This document shows, piece after piece, positions 43,394-51,421 of a stretch of DNA of 64,000 bases. The DNA comes from Chitinophaga filiformis. Lineage in GTDB: Bacteria; Bacteroidota; Bacteroidia; Chitinophagales; Chitinophagaceae. Where the stretch lies: assembly GCF_900102545.1 (NCBI RefSeq), contig NZ_FNBN01000004.1, positions 519,899-583,898 on the forward strand, written 5' to 3'. Position 1 is the first letter of the stretch. Every line of letters starts with the position of its first letter. The notes beneath the pieces were generated by a model, which was not told where the DNA came from, did no database searches, and was given only the letters and a program-made list of their open reading frames with translations. The position numbers and the translations under genes were made by a program.

Positions 43394-43753
43394 TTAGCCT
43401 ACCAGCTCCTCTACGAATTTGGCAACTTCTGCTATACGCTGTTTGTTGATCGTATAGTGGATGAATTTACCATCTCTTTCTGTAATCACAATGCCGGCAC
43501 GGCGCAGAATAGCCAGGTGCTGTGAGGCCACTGACTGCTCGAGACGCAGCTTAACGTAGATTTCAGTTACTGTCATTTTTTTGTGATCTTCCAGCAACTT
43601 AATCATTTGCTGGCGCAGCTTATGGTTTATTGCACGCAAAACCATAGCAGCCTTCTTAACGGCAATGTAATCCAATTTTATTTGGTCTTTTTCATTGGTA
43701 CCTCTAGAAATAATAAGAGTATTAGAAGAGGTCGTTAATAATGTTTTTTCCAT
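43394..43753 (-). CDS. ArsR/SmtB-type winged-helix transcriptional regulator, cysteine-free
   Basis: 119 residues. Winged helix-turn-helix at about 35-110 (LRAINHKLRQQMIKLLEDHK; LEQSVASQHLAILRRAGIV; RDGKFIHYTIN). The protein contains no cysteine, so it cannot be a thiol-based persulfide sensor like BigR/SqrR or a CxC metal sensor, although its neighbour downstream is a persulfide dioxygenase. The first 30 residues (TTSSNTLIISRGTNEKDQ) are a polar extension. It has its own terminator, so any control of the MBL gene would be in trans. Ligand unknown. Confidence 0.9.
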   Translation of the reverse strand: MEKTLLTTSSNTLIISRGTNEKDQIKLDYIAVKKAAMVLRAINHKLRQQMIKLLEDHKKMTVTEIYVKLRLEQSVASQHLAILRRAGIVITERDGKFIHYTINKQRIAEVAKFVEELVG

Positions 43754-44047
43754 CGCATAATAGTTTTAAAAAATGATGAAATGAAAGGGATCAACGGACA
43801 GTAAACCCATAACTTGTTAGAAAACAATAACCGGGTATCGATTTATACAAAAATATAATATTAGTCGTAATAAAAAAAACTTCTATACCTTATTTTTTAA
43901 TATATGCAGGGCGTTTACTTGCCAAATAAACATAATTTGACAGTTTCATGACACAAATTGACGTAAGTGTAGGGATTACGCTTCTTAATAAGACGTAAAA
44001 AGCCTGTTATCATGGTAATGAAGGTCATTTCCGGCCTTACAAACGAC

Positions 44048-44725
44048 CTATTTTTTCATTGTAGAGTGGAAAGGCTTGAGGTAAAAAGGGCTGAAATAAG
44101 CTACATCTTCGAATGCTTTACGTTCATAAGCAGCTGTAGCCAGCGGCACCATATCCGCAGCGTTTAATATATATGGAACGAATAAGGCGTTGGAATTGGA
44201 TGGCATCAATTGTTGCCACTTATCGCTGCCATTGCCGAAAAAGTAGGTTTTCTTCGTTGCTACCTGTTCGCTGAATGCTTCAGGCGTGAGTATTAATGCG
44301 TGCGGCGCTACGACGATATTCAGGGAAGCATCATATACTGCAGTATATACTTCCATTCTTCGTGCATCCAGCATAGGACAATATAAGGCATCTGTGTCTT
44401 GTAAGCGGGACTGTACGCCCTGCGCCATCATCTGTAAGGTAGATACACCTATCAATGGTTTCTCCCAGGTATAACACAGGCCCTTTGCAGTAGCCACGCC
44501 CACACGTAATCCTGTATAGGAACCTGGTCCTGCGCTAACAGCGATAGCATCGAGGTCCTGGGGCTTTACCTGTTGCTCGCGCATAATCTCCTGTACAAAC
44601 AATACCATACTGGCGGCATGGTCCTGTTGTTTATCATTCACCAATGTCTGTAAAGGTTGTCCGTCTTTCGACAGACAAACAGATCCGATCGTGGTAGCAG
44701 TGTCGATATGCAATATCAGAGACAA
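44048..44725 (-). CDS. tsaB: tRNA threonylcarbamoyladenosine biosynthesis protein TsaB
   Basis: 225 residues. Actin/ASKHA-fold partner of TsaD in the TsaBDE complex that makes t6A37 in ANN-decoding tRNAs. The N-terminal ILHIDTATTIGSVCLS and the motif SAGPGSYTGLRVGVATAKGL are diagnostic. The start codon is TTG at 44725: the ASKHA strand begins three residues later and no in-frame ATG exists nearby. It lies 19 bases after the hydroxyacyl-CoA-dehydrogenase-like gene on the same strand, probably co-transcribed. Confidence 0.93.
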   Translation of the reverse strand: MSLILHIDTATTIGSVCLSKDGQPLQTLVNDKQQDHAASMVLFVQEIMREQQVKPQDLDAIAVSAGPGSYTGLRVGVATAKGLCYTWEKPLIGVSTLQMMAQGVQSRLQDTDALYCPMLDARRMEVYTAVYDASLNIVVAPHALILTPEAFSEQVATKKTYFFGNGSDKWQQLMPSNSNALFVPYILNAADMVPLATAAYERKAFEDVAYFSPFYLKPFHSTMKK

Positions 44726-44744
44726 TATATACAGTTTAATTATT

Positions 44745-45422
44745 TCACACAGCGGTCATATTCATGCCTGCTTCCTGTGCAAGCAGCGCACTAATTTTAT
44801 ACCGTTCATTTCCAGTAGCCTTGTATACAGCGTCCAGCACGCTATATACCTGTCTTACACCAATTTCTTCACACCATTCAAATGGCCCCTTCGGATAGTT
44901 GGTACCCAGCCGCATCGCAATGTTAATATCTTCGCGTGATGCTGTTCCTTCTTCTGCGGCCATATATGCTTCGTTGATGATCATACACACAACTCTCGGT
45001 GTGACCAATCCCACGCTATCTTCTACTATTTCATACTCCCAGCCTAACTCCTGCATCAGCTGTGCCACAAGAGGCTTTTGTTCATCTTCCATCACGGATA
45101 CCTCCGTAACAGGCATCGCCACAAATCCTGGTAGCCAGTTACAACCTATGAGGTTAAATCCCTGTTCAAACGCATAATTATTCATAACGTCTGCGAGAGA
45201 AGTCCTCACAATAGCTGCCAGTACGGGTACCTGCGGATACTTTGCATAAATGCGGGCCCTTTCTGTATGTTCATCAAAATCCAGGTCTATTACCAGCCCG
45301 TAATCTTCCAGCGACGCTATGCGTTCTGCTGTCGTAACCTGCTGCACCCGGTGCCCACTTAAACCACCCTTTTGAAGGAAAGCAGCATAATGTTGCTCTT
45401 CTCCTATAACGAGGATATTCAT
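44745..45422 (-). CDS. 3-hydroxyacyl-CoA dehydrogenase-like protein with reduced Rossmann domain
   Basis: About 225 residues from the ATG at 45422. The C-terminal half matches the 3-hydroxyacyl-CoA dehydrogenase C-terminal domain (VGLVTPRVVCMIINEAYMA; then DINIAMRLGTNYPKGPFEW). The N-terminal half is much shorter than the usual ~185-residue NAD domain: it begins MNILVIGEEQHYAAF, lacking the GxGxxG loop, and keeps a possible GCNWLPGF relic of the HFFNP region. A catalytic His/Glu pair is not evident. It may bind acyl-CoA without dehydrogenase activity. Common in Bacteroidota next to tsaB; function not known to me. Confidence 0.8.
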   Translation of the reverse strand: MNILVIGEEQHYAAFLQKGGLSGHRVQQVTTAERIASLEDYGLVIDLDFDEHTERARIYAKYPQVPVLAAIVRTSLADVMNNYAFEQGFNLIGCNWLPGFVAMPVTEVSVMEDEQKPLVAQLMQELGWEYEIVEDSVGLVTPRVVCMIINEAYMAAEEGTASREDINIAMRLGTNYPKGPFEWCEEIGVRQVYSVLDAVYKATGNERYKISALLAQEAGMNMTAV

Positions 45423-45483
45423 GTGCAAAATTTTCGCAAACCTATTAATTAATAACTAATAATAAGACCCTATTTTTACGGTC

Positions 45484-45864
45484 ATGGAAAAACAAATCAT
45501 CAATACAAAGAACGCACCTGCTCCTATCGGCCCGTACAACCAGGCCATATTTTCAGGTAACCTGCTGTTTGTATCCGGACAAATAGCGCTGAATCCGGAC
45601 AACAACCAACTGGTGCTGGATGATATCAAAACCGAAACCCACCAGGTAATGAAGAACCTGAAAGGTATCCTTTCCGAGGCGGGTCTGGACTTCGACAATG
45701 TTCTGAAGACGACCATCTTCATTATGAATATGAATGACTTCGTACAGATCAACGAAGTATACGGTTCCTATTTCTCCGGCGACTATCCTGCCCGTGAAAC
45801 CGTTCAGGTGGCTGCGCTGCCTAAGGGCGTGAATGTGGAGATCTCCGTGATTGCCAGCAAATAA
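45484..45864 (+). CDS. ridA: RidA-family reactive intermediate (enamine/imine) deaminase
   Basis: 126 residues, family length. RidA hydrolyses reactive 2-aminoacrylate-type enamines released by PLP enzymes. Visible family motifs: APAPIGPYNQAI near the N-terminus, LLFVSGQIALNP, and the C-terminal ARETVQVAALPKGVNVEIS, where the Arg binds the substrate carboxylate. Divergent from the dehydrogenase-like gene (61-base gap) and ended by a perfect hairpin terminator. Confidence 0.95.
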   Translation: MEKQIINTKNAPAPIGPYNQAIFSGNLLFVSGQIALNPDNNQLVLDDIKTETHQVMKNLKGILSEAGLDFDNVLKTTIFIMNMNDFVQINEVYGSYFSGDYPARETVQVAALPKGVNVEISVIASK

Positions 45865-45868
45865 TTTA

Positions 45869-45900
45869 AAAACAGATGGCCGGTAACAGCCATCTGTTTT
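45869..45900. terminator. Bidirectional terminator, ridA / L,D-transpeptidase
   Basis: AAAACAGATGGC (45869-45880) and GCCATCTGTTTT (45889-45900) pair perfectly over 12 bases with an 8-base loop; U-tracts are available in both directions between two convergent genes. Confidence 0.9.
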
Positions 45901-45919
45901 CTCATATCATATCAGGCGA

Positions 45920-47572
45920 CTATTTGGCACCAAATAAAGTAGCCGCCAGTCTGGCGTCATGCCCATATACATCGTCCCGGAAATTCAGCCTACCATCACT
46001 GTCTACGAAGGCAGTGAAATAGCCAATATATACCGGCACCTTCTCTTTCAGTGTGATAAACTTCTCCTTATCCCCGTTCATCGCCGCCACGATCTTTTTT
46101 TCTGTCCAGGAGGAATCTTTCCGCAGAAGCCACTCGGCCAGATGCTGCGGTTCTGAGACACGTATACAGCCATGGCTGAAAGTACGTTTGTTCTCTCCGA
46201 ATAGTCCCTTTGAGGGCGTATCATGCAGATAAATGTTGTACTCGTTCGGGAACAGGAACTTGACCTTACCCAATGCATTTTTCCCTCCAGGCTTCTGACG
46301 GATGATGTAAGGGAAGTTACCACCTGAATATTTAGCCCAGTTCAATGAACCGGGATTGACAGGACTCCCGCTGCCCGTCACCACTTCCATATTCTGGCGG
46401 GCAAGGTAACCGGCATTCCTTTTCATGGCCGGTAATACTTCGTGTACCAGGATGCCGGGAGGCACATTCCAGTAGGGACTGAACACTACATACTTCATTT
46501 CATTACTGAAGATAACCGTGTTCGTGCCCGGCTTCCCTACCACTACATTACAGCTCCAGTCCAGTTTATTATTGTCGTAAACATAGAGTTTAAATGCGGG
46601 AATATTTACCAGCAGGTATTCAGCCGGTGTCTCTGCCGGCATCCAGCGGATACGTTCCATATTGATCAGGATCTGTTGTATGCGCTTCCGGGGAGTCACA
46701 TTCAATGCATTCAGCAGCGCGGGCTGAATAGTACCATCCGTTTTCAGGCCCATACGTTCCTGGAAGTTGCGTATAGCCGTATCGAGCACCGGTGTAAAGA
46801 GCTGGGAGGTATCTGCGGTTGCGAGGTCGCCCAGTATATGCAGGCGCTGTTTCACCACTGCAACGATGGTATCGCGTTCACCTCGTTTATACAATTTGCG
46901 GGATGCTTTCAGTGAATCCCAGGGAGCTTTCTCTAGTACCGCCAGTTTCTTCAGCTGGTCCCGCAGCAGTTTATATTGTTTGTTCACAGGCTCTTCAAAA
47001 GCGCTGGCCGGCCTGTTGACCATAGAGTCCAGCAGGCTTTGCATATTGATTTTCTTGCGGGGAATGAACCACTCGAGTGATTTAGCGCTGTCAGAGGTCA
47101 ATCCGCTCCATACTTTATTGCCATAGGCAAAAAACTGTGCGGTGAGCAATAGCTCAGCCCTGGGCATGGCCTTATCGCCTTTGCGGAATTTATCTCCTTC
47201 CATAAGCAGCGTATCGTACAATTCACGCAGCGGTTTACTAATGATGGTGCTGTCGTTCAGACCATAATCAGCATCGGCTTTCATCATATTGATAAAGTTA
47301 CCTGCCTGTTCTGTGAGCTGGCCGTCGTTACCAATCCAGGCATAGTGGAATTCCCTTTGCCGGTAGAAGTCACGGATATATTCTGCGTAGGCGGTATCAT
47401 GTTGCAGGAAGCTGTTTACCTGGTTACTGTCCAGTTTACGATCAATATATTCCTGTTGGGTGTAATGGCTGGTATCCCTGTCGTGTCCTTTCCTTCTTTT
47501 GCGACCTTCGCCACAGGCAGCAAGCAGCACGGTAGTTAACAACAAAAAATGACACATGTAACGTAAAGACAT
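45920..47572 (-). CDS. L,D-transpeptidase lipoprotein (YcbB-like) with peptidoglycan-binding domain
   Basis: 550 residues. Lipoprotein signal with LLAAC (cysteine about 20). A scaffold region follows, then a peptidoglycan-binding domain at about 245-310 (TAIRNFQERMGLKTDGTIQPALLNAL) and the YkuD catalytic domain at about 335-510 with active-site motif SHGCIRVSEP (nucleophile Cys). It makes 3-3 cross-links or anchors proteins to peptidoglycan in the periplasm. The order and length match YcbB/LdtD-like enzymes. Single gene: convergent with ridA, and separated from the upstream RNase gene by that gene's terminator. Confidence 0.94.
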   Translation of the reverse strand: MSLRYMCHFLLLTTVLLAACGEGRKRRKGHDRDTSHYTQQEYIDRKLDSNQVNSFLQHDTAYAEYIRDFYRQREFHYAWIGNDGQLTEQAGNFINMMKADADYGLNDSTIISKPLRELYDTLLMEGDKFRKGDKAMPRAELLLTAQFFAYGNKVWSGLTSDSAKSLEWFIPRKKINMQSLLDSMVNRPASAFEEPVNKQYKLLRDQLKKLAVLEKAPWDSLKASRKLYKRGERDTIVAVVKQRLHILGDLATADTSQLFTPVLDTAIRNFQERMGLKTDGTIQPALLNALNVTPRKRIQQILINMERIRWMPAETPAEYLLVNIPAFKLYVYDNNKLDWSCNVVVGKPGTNTVIFSNEMKYVVFSPYWNVPPGILVHEVLPAMKRNAGYLARQNMEVVTGSGSPVNPGSLNWAKYSGGNFPYIIRQKPGGKNALGKVKFLFPNEYNIYLHDTPSKGLFGENKRTFSHGCIRVSEPQHLAEWLLRKDSSWTEKKIVAAMNGDKEKFITLKEKVPVYIGYFTAFVDSDGRLNFRDDVYGHDARLAATLFGAK

Positions 47573-47674
47573 AAACGCAACGGAGTTTTAGTAATAAGTC
47601 TGATTGTCCCTTGCGGGCAGCATGTTTTGTAGAACAACAGCTATCCCGGCAATAATGTTTGAAGGCACAAATGT

Positions 47675-47708
47675 AAAACGCTTAACACGATATTGTGTTA
47701 AGCGTTTT
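47675..47708 (-). terminator. Terminator of the RNase E/G gene
   Basis: AAAACGCTTAACAC (47675-47688) and GTGTTAAGCGTTTT (47695-47708) form a perfect 14-bp stem with a 6-base loop, about 22 bases after the rng stop codon; T-rich on the minus strand. Confidence 0.88.
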
Positions 47709-47729
47709 AGATAAAGCTTTAGGCTGGAA

Positions 47730-49280
47730 TTATAATTTGATCTCTTCTTCGTTGGCGTCAAAGAAACGATATTCAGTGAGATGGTAGTTAGAGTCAGCTT
47801 TGACTTTGACCCATTTCTTATACTGGAAGTACCACTTCCACTGGCGGGAGGTCAGGAAGCCTTTGGCCAGGTAAGCATAAAATATCGGATGTACCCGGAG
47901 GGTAAGTCCCTTATGCTGGTGATTAATCAGGTATTGCAGGTTCTTTTCGACTTCGTCGATGATCAGAACGGAGGCGCCGATCTTGCCTGTACCGTGACAG
48001 GTAGGGCAATCTTCCGCCACTGAAATGGTCACTTCGGGTTTCACGCGCTGGCGGGTGATCTGCATCAGGCCGAATTTGGAGATAGGCAGGATGGTATGTT
48101 TGGCCCTGTCCTGTGCCATGAATTTCTCCATGGCTTCGTAGACTACCTTTTTATTCTCCGGCAACTTCATATCAATGAAGTCGATGATGATGATACCTCC
48201 CAGGTCGCGAAGCCTTAGTTGGCGGGCTATTTCTGCAGCAGCTTCCAGGTTGGATGCGAGGGCATTCTGTTCCTGGTTATTGCTGGAGCTTTTATAGCCG
48301 CTGTTGACGTCAATAACATGCAATGCTTCTGTGGCTTCTATGATCAGGTATACGCCGCTGTCCAGGTTGACGGTCTTCCCAAAGGAAGCTTTTACCTGGC
48401 GGGTCACGCCATAGTGATCAAAGATAGGAGCGCCGTTATGATAATGCTGAACAATGTCCTGCTTTTCGGGGGCTATCTTCTGGATATAGGCCCTCGTATC
48501 AGTGAACATGTTCCTGTCATTGATAACGATCTTGTTGAAGCTCTCGTTAAGAAGGTCACGCAGAATGCTGGTTGTTTTAGCCTGTTCACTCAGTATTTTC
48601 TGCGGGGGTTGTGCCGCGCGCAGGTTAGCCTGTATATTTTTCCAGGTTTCCACGAGTGTGGTCAGGTCCTCATGCAGTTCTGCCGTTTTCTTTCCTTCAG
48701 CCGCCGTACGGACAATCACACCGAAATTGGGTGTTTTGATGGCCTCTACGATTTTTTGCAACCTCTTTCTCTCTTCGGAAGAATGTATCTTTTTAGATAC
48801 AGCAACAATGTCATTAAAGGGTGTTAACACGATAAATCTTCCGGGTAGAGAAATTTCGCAACTAAGACGGGGACCTTTAGAAGAAATAGGCTCTTTTAGT
48901 ATCTGCACCAGGATGTTGGGCTTACCGCCCAGCACATCTGTGATCTTGCCGGTTTTTACGATTTCCGGCTCATTCTTAAACTTTGTAAAATCAAACCCCT
49001 CGGGGGTTTTATCTGAAATAGCCTGCTGGGTAAATTTTAGTATAGAACGTATATATGGGCTAAGATCAGTGTAATGTAAGAAGGCATCTTTTTCAAATCC
49101 TACATCGACAAAAGCCGCATTAAGGCCCGGGATCAACTTTTTCACCCGCCCCAGGTATAAATCCCCTACAGAAAAGTTGGGATTGCCGCTTTCGTGATGC
49201 AATTCCACCAATTTCTTATCTTCCAGCAACGCTATTTCCACACCAGTAGGTGCCGCATTTATAATAAGTTCCTTGTTCAA
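47730..49280 (-). CDS. rng: Ribonuclease E/G family endoribonuclease
   Basis: 516 residues, RNase G size without the long RNase E scaffold tail. S1 domain at about 38-120 (VGDLYLGRVKKLIPGLNAAFVDVGF), DNase-I-like catalytic domain with HVIDVNSG and LGGIIIIDFIDM (metal-binding Asp), Zn-link CPTCHGTG at about 430, then the small domain. It processes 5S/16S rRNA precursors and decays mRNA. The start is TTG at 49280 (MNKELIINAAPTG fits the family N-terminus exactly). The upstream neighbours are a 31-residue ribosomal protein, a TPR protein and HU. Confidence 0.95.
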   Translation of the reverse strand: MNKELIINAAPTGVEIALLEDKKLVELHHESGNPNFSVGDLYLGRVKKLIPGLNAAFVDVGFEKDAFLHYTDLSPYIRSILKFTQQAISDKTPEGFDFTKFKNEPEIVKTGKITDVLGGKPNILVQILKEPISSKGPRLSCEISLPGRFIVLTPFNDIVAVSKKIHSSEERKRLQKIVEAIKTPNFGVIVRTAAEGKKTAELHEDLTTLVETWKNIQANLRAAQPPQKILSEQAKTTSILRDLLNESFNKIVINDRNMFTDTRAYIQKIAPEKQDIVQHYHNGAPIFDHYGVTRQVKASFGKTVNLDSGVYLIIEATEALHVIDVNSGYKSSSNNQEQNALASNLEAAAEIARQLRLRDLGGIIIIDFIDMKLPENKKVVYEAMEKFMAQDRAKHTILPISKFGLMQITRQRVKPEVTISVAEDCPTCHGTGKIGASVLIIDEVEKNLQYLINHQHKGLTLRVHPIFYAYLAKGFLTSRQWKWYFQYKKWVKVKADSNYHLTEYRFFDANEEEIKL

Positions 49281-49582
49281 GCGTCCAAAATTTTAACCAT
49301 TATAACTTCACCTTGAGTTATGCACGGCTATTTAACAACAGCTTACTGCATACCAGATTATAGCCGGCGAAACGCCAGCATACGTAGATGATGGATTGCT
49401 TAAGGGTTTAGCGATCAGCAGGTAATATCCGGAATTCTAAGCGGGATTTGTGGAAAAACCTGCATGACTTTAGCAATTTAACAATAATCGCCAAAATCAT
49501 GCAGGATATATAAAAATTTTTGTCCGATCACCGCGCCGCAAATAAAACCTGATTAGTATAAATGGCGGGAAACAGGAGAAAA
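49281..49582. other. Intergenic region upstream of rng
   Basis: About 300 bases between the TTG start of rng and the stop of the small ribosomal protein gene. No coding frame, repeat or strong hairpin was seen. It should contain the rng promoter or 5' leader; RNase E genes elsewhere regulate themselves through the leader, but no such element can be recognised here. Confidence 0.4.
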
Positions 49583-49678
49583 TTATTTCTTATTCTTCTT
49601 ATGCCGGTTCTTTCTCAGTCTTTTTTTACGTTTGTGAGTAGCAATCTTATGTCTTTTTCTTTTCTTACCGCAAGGCAT
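49583..49678 (-). CDS. 31-residue basic ribosomal-type protein (AURKAIP1/COX24 domain)
   Basis: A 31-codon gene from ATG at 49678 to TAA at 49583. It begins MPCGKKRKRHKIATHKRKKR and ends in a run of Lys/Arg/Asn. The KRKRHK..THKRKKRLRK pattern matches the tiny AURKAIP1/COX24-domain proteins that are near universal in Bacteroidota and related to a small mitochondrial ribosomal subunit protein. It is 36 bases upstream (in genome order) of the TPR gene start-to-stop gap and lies between that gene and rng on the same strand, so co-transcription with the TPR gene is likely. Too short for most automatic gene finders. Confidence 0.88.
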   Translation of the reverse strand: MPCGKKRKRHKIATHKRKKRLRKNRHKKNKK

Positions 49679-49714
49679 ACGCTAATAAGTTTTTAAATGT
49701 TTAAAAAATGAATA

Positions 49715-50551
49715 TTATTTAATACTCTTGATATAATCATCCAATTGGGCTTTCAGTGAAGGATCCTTCACCAGCGCCTTACATTTCTCCGCCAGTTCAA
49801 TTGCTTTTTTGAAATCGCCTTTGCCTTTATAGGCTTCTGCCAATACAAATAGTGCTTTAGCCTCTTCAGGATGTTTCTGAGTGAACGACTCCATCCTCTC
49901 TATGGCTTTATCAAACTGGTTTGACTGAATAGCAAGACTTGCCAATGTGATCTGAGCTTCTGCATTGTCAGGATTGGCTGCAACCACATCTCTGAGTTTC
50001 TGGACACCTACCATAGGCTCTGTATTCATATACAGAAGCGCCTGTTTTATTTTAAGGGAATCATTACCCGGATTAAGCGCTAACGCTTTATCCATCAGGC
50101 CAATGGCCTGTTTGGTCTCCCAGTTCATTACAGCAGGGTCCTCTGCGTGTTCCAGATGTTCTAAAAATAAATTGGCTGCAAAGGTGAGGCTTTTTTCGGA
50201 ATTTTCCAACTTGGCGGATTCGCCAAGGTAATACGCAGCTATGGGAAGTTGGTTAAGGCTATCCCAGGAGGCATATAATTGTTTGTAAGCGGCTATCTGC
50301 TGGTTCTTAACATCACCCCGGACAATGTTCTCCAGGCGGGCAATAGAAATTAATTTGTCAGCTGGGACCTTTTGCTTGGCGGAAGCAAGCAAATCGTCGA
50401 TGGCAATAGATTTCACCTCCTGACCCTCATGTAAATGAGCGGCAGTTGGCATCGCTTTTTTATCCGAATGAGGTACGGTGCGGCCAAACGCTACCAATAC
50501 GACAAGTACTGTAGCTGCGGCACCGACCAGGAGAATTTGTGATTTTTGCAC
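49715..50551 (-). CDS. Membrane-anchored TPR protein
   Basis: 278 residues. One N-terminal membrane helix (about 6-22, ILLVGAAATVLVVLVAF) and then a periplasmic-side solenoid. TPR motifs are clearest at about 150-270 (QAIGLMDKALALNPGNDSL; NPDNAEAQITLASLAIQSN; HPEEAKALFVLAEAYKGKG). Protein-protein interaction scaffold; partner unknown. The start codon is GTG at 50551, directly before the hydrophobic helix. It lies 23 bases downstream of the HU gene, so the two are probably one transcript. This HU-TPR-rng order recurs in Bacteroidota. Confidence 0.88.
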   Translation of the reverse strand: MQKSQILLVGAAATVLVVLVAFGRTVPHSDKKAMPTAAHLHEGQEVKSIAIDDLLASAKQKVPADKLISIARLENIVRGDVKNQQIAAYKQLYASWDSLNQLPIAAYYLGESAKLENSEKSLTFAANLFLEHLEHAEDPAVMNWETKQAIGLMDKALALNPGNDSLKIKQALLYMNTEPMVGVQKLRDVVAANPDNAEAQITLASLAIQSNQFDKAIERMESFTQKHPEEAKALFVLAEAYKGKGDFKKAIELAEKCKALVKDPSLKAQLDDYIKSIK

Positions 50552-50574
50552 GCCTTAATTATTAGGCTGCAAAA

Positions 50575-50862
50575 TTACGAACTTTTAAGCTTCTTTACTT
50601 CTGCAACGAATTCTTTAGAAGGCTTAAAGGCTGGAATGAAATGCTCCGGAATCTCAACGGCAACGTTTTTCTTAATGTTGCGGCCAATTTTAGCAGCTCT
50701 CTTTTTTGTAATGAAGCTACCAAAGCCCCTTATATAGATATGCTCGCCATTAGCCAACGCTTCCTTGACCTCCTTAAACATGGCCTCTAGTGTTACTAAC
50801 ACATCTACTTTAGGTATGCCGGTTTTTTCAGCAATATTGTTAATTAAGTCAGCTTTTCTCAT
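50575..50862 (-). CDS. HU/IHF-family DNA-binding protein
   Basis: 95 residues, typical length. N-terminal helices MRKADLINNIAEKTGI, then the beta-sheet body with IYIRGFGSFITKKRAAKIGRN, the signature of the family, and the DNA-binding arm with HFIPAFKPSKEF (Pro at the arm tip intercalates in this family). A nucleoid protein that bends DNA. Its promoter -7 element lies 26 bases upstream. Divergent from mutY across an unusually long 559-base gap. Confidence 0.96.
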   Translation of the reverse strand: MRKADLINNIAEKTGIPKVDVLVTLEAMFKEVKEALANGEHIYIRGFGSFITKKRAAKIGRNIKKNVAVEIPEHFIPAFKPSKEFVAEVKKLKSS

Positions 50863-50887
50863 AATTGAAGCGAAGGATTACTTGTCC

Positions 50888-50895
50888 CAAAATTA
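50888..50895 (-). promoter_or_regulatory. -7 promoter element (TAATTTTG) for the HU gene
   Basis: Minus-strand TAATTTTG matches TAnnTTTG and lies 26 bases upstream of the HU ATG, giving a leader of about 20 bases. The region just upstream is A/T-rich. Confidence 0.55.
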
Positions 50896-51408
50896 TTTAT
50901 TTTTTTTAATTGCTGAATTTTAAGCAAATAAATTTAATCTTTTTTTCTTATACCAAGGTTTTGTATAATATATCTAACTGTAAATCACCTAGTAAGATCT
51001 CTAACTCTGATAACGGGTAACCGGAAAAAGCGGGGAAGTCCATGCTCTAAACCAGTACAAGTACACTTCCATTAGGGTAATCACAATATTTCACTAAACC
51101 ACTCATTAACGAATATACAAAAAATAATATTCATTTAGTCTTTTTTTTCTTCACTTAACGAAAAAAGAGTCGTCGGGATCAGGCACTAACAAATAAAAGG
51201 TCTTTGCCTATTATAACGCATTTTCCGGCATATTCGTCTATCGATCAACAAGTTCTGCTAAACATCGCTGCAAAATTATTACAGCTGAATATTATCAAAA
51301 ATAAATCTAATGCAATCCCGCATTTTTTCCAATAGTGTTGTTACCACAATTTTCCCCTCCCGGATACTCATAAAAATGTATTACAACTGCGCATTTCATT
51401 GATCCCTT
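50896..51408. other. Long divergent intergenic region between HU and mutY
   Basis: About 510 bases with no coding frame on either strand. It is A/T-rich at both ends with a more mixed segment around 51000-51060 (gggtaaccgg, agcggggaag). I see no tRNA, no clear terminator and no known RNA signature. A small RNA or long leader is possible but not supported by a specific feature. Confidence 0.35.
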
Positions 51409-51416
51409 TATATTTG
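51409..51416 (+). promoter_or_regulatory. -7 promoter element (TATATTTG) immediately before mutY
   Basis: TATATTTG fits TAnnTTTG exactly and ends 5 bases before the mutY ATG at 51422. Transcription would start at or within a base or two of the start codon, so the mRNA would be leaderless. Confidence 0.6.
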
Positions 51417-51421
51417 CAGAA

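Noticed and set aside
43394..43753. The ArsR protein as a BigR/SqrR persulfide sensor
   Set aside because: Those sensors need two conserved cysteines; this protein has none.
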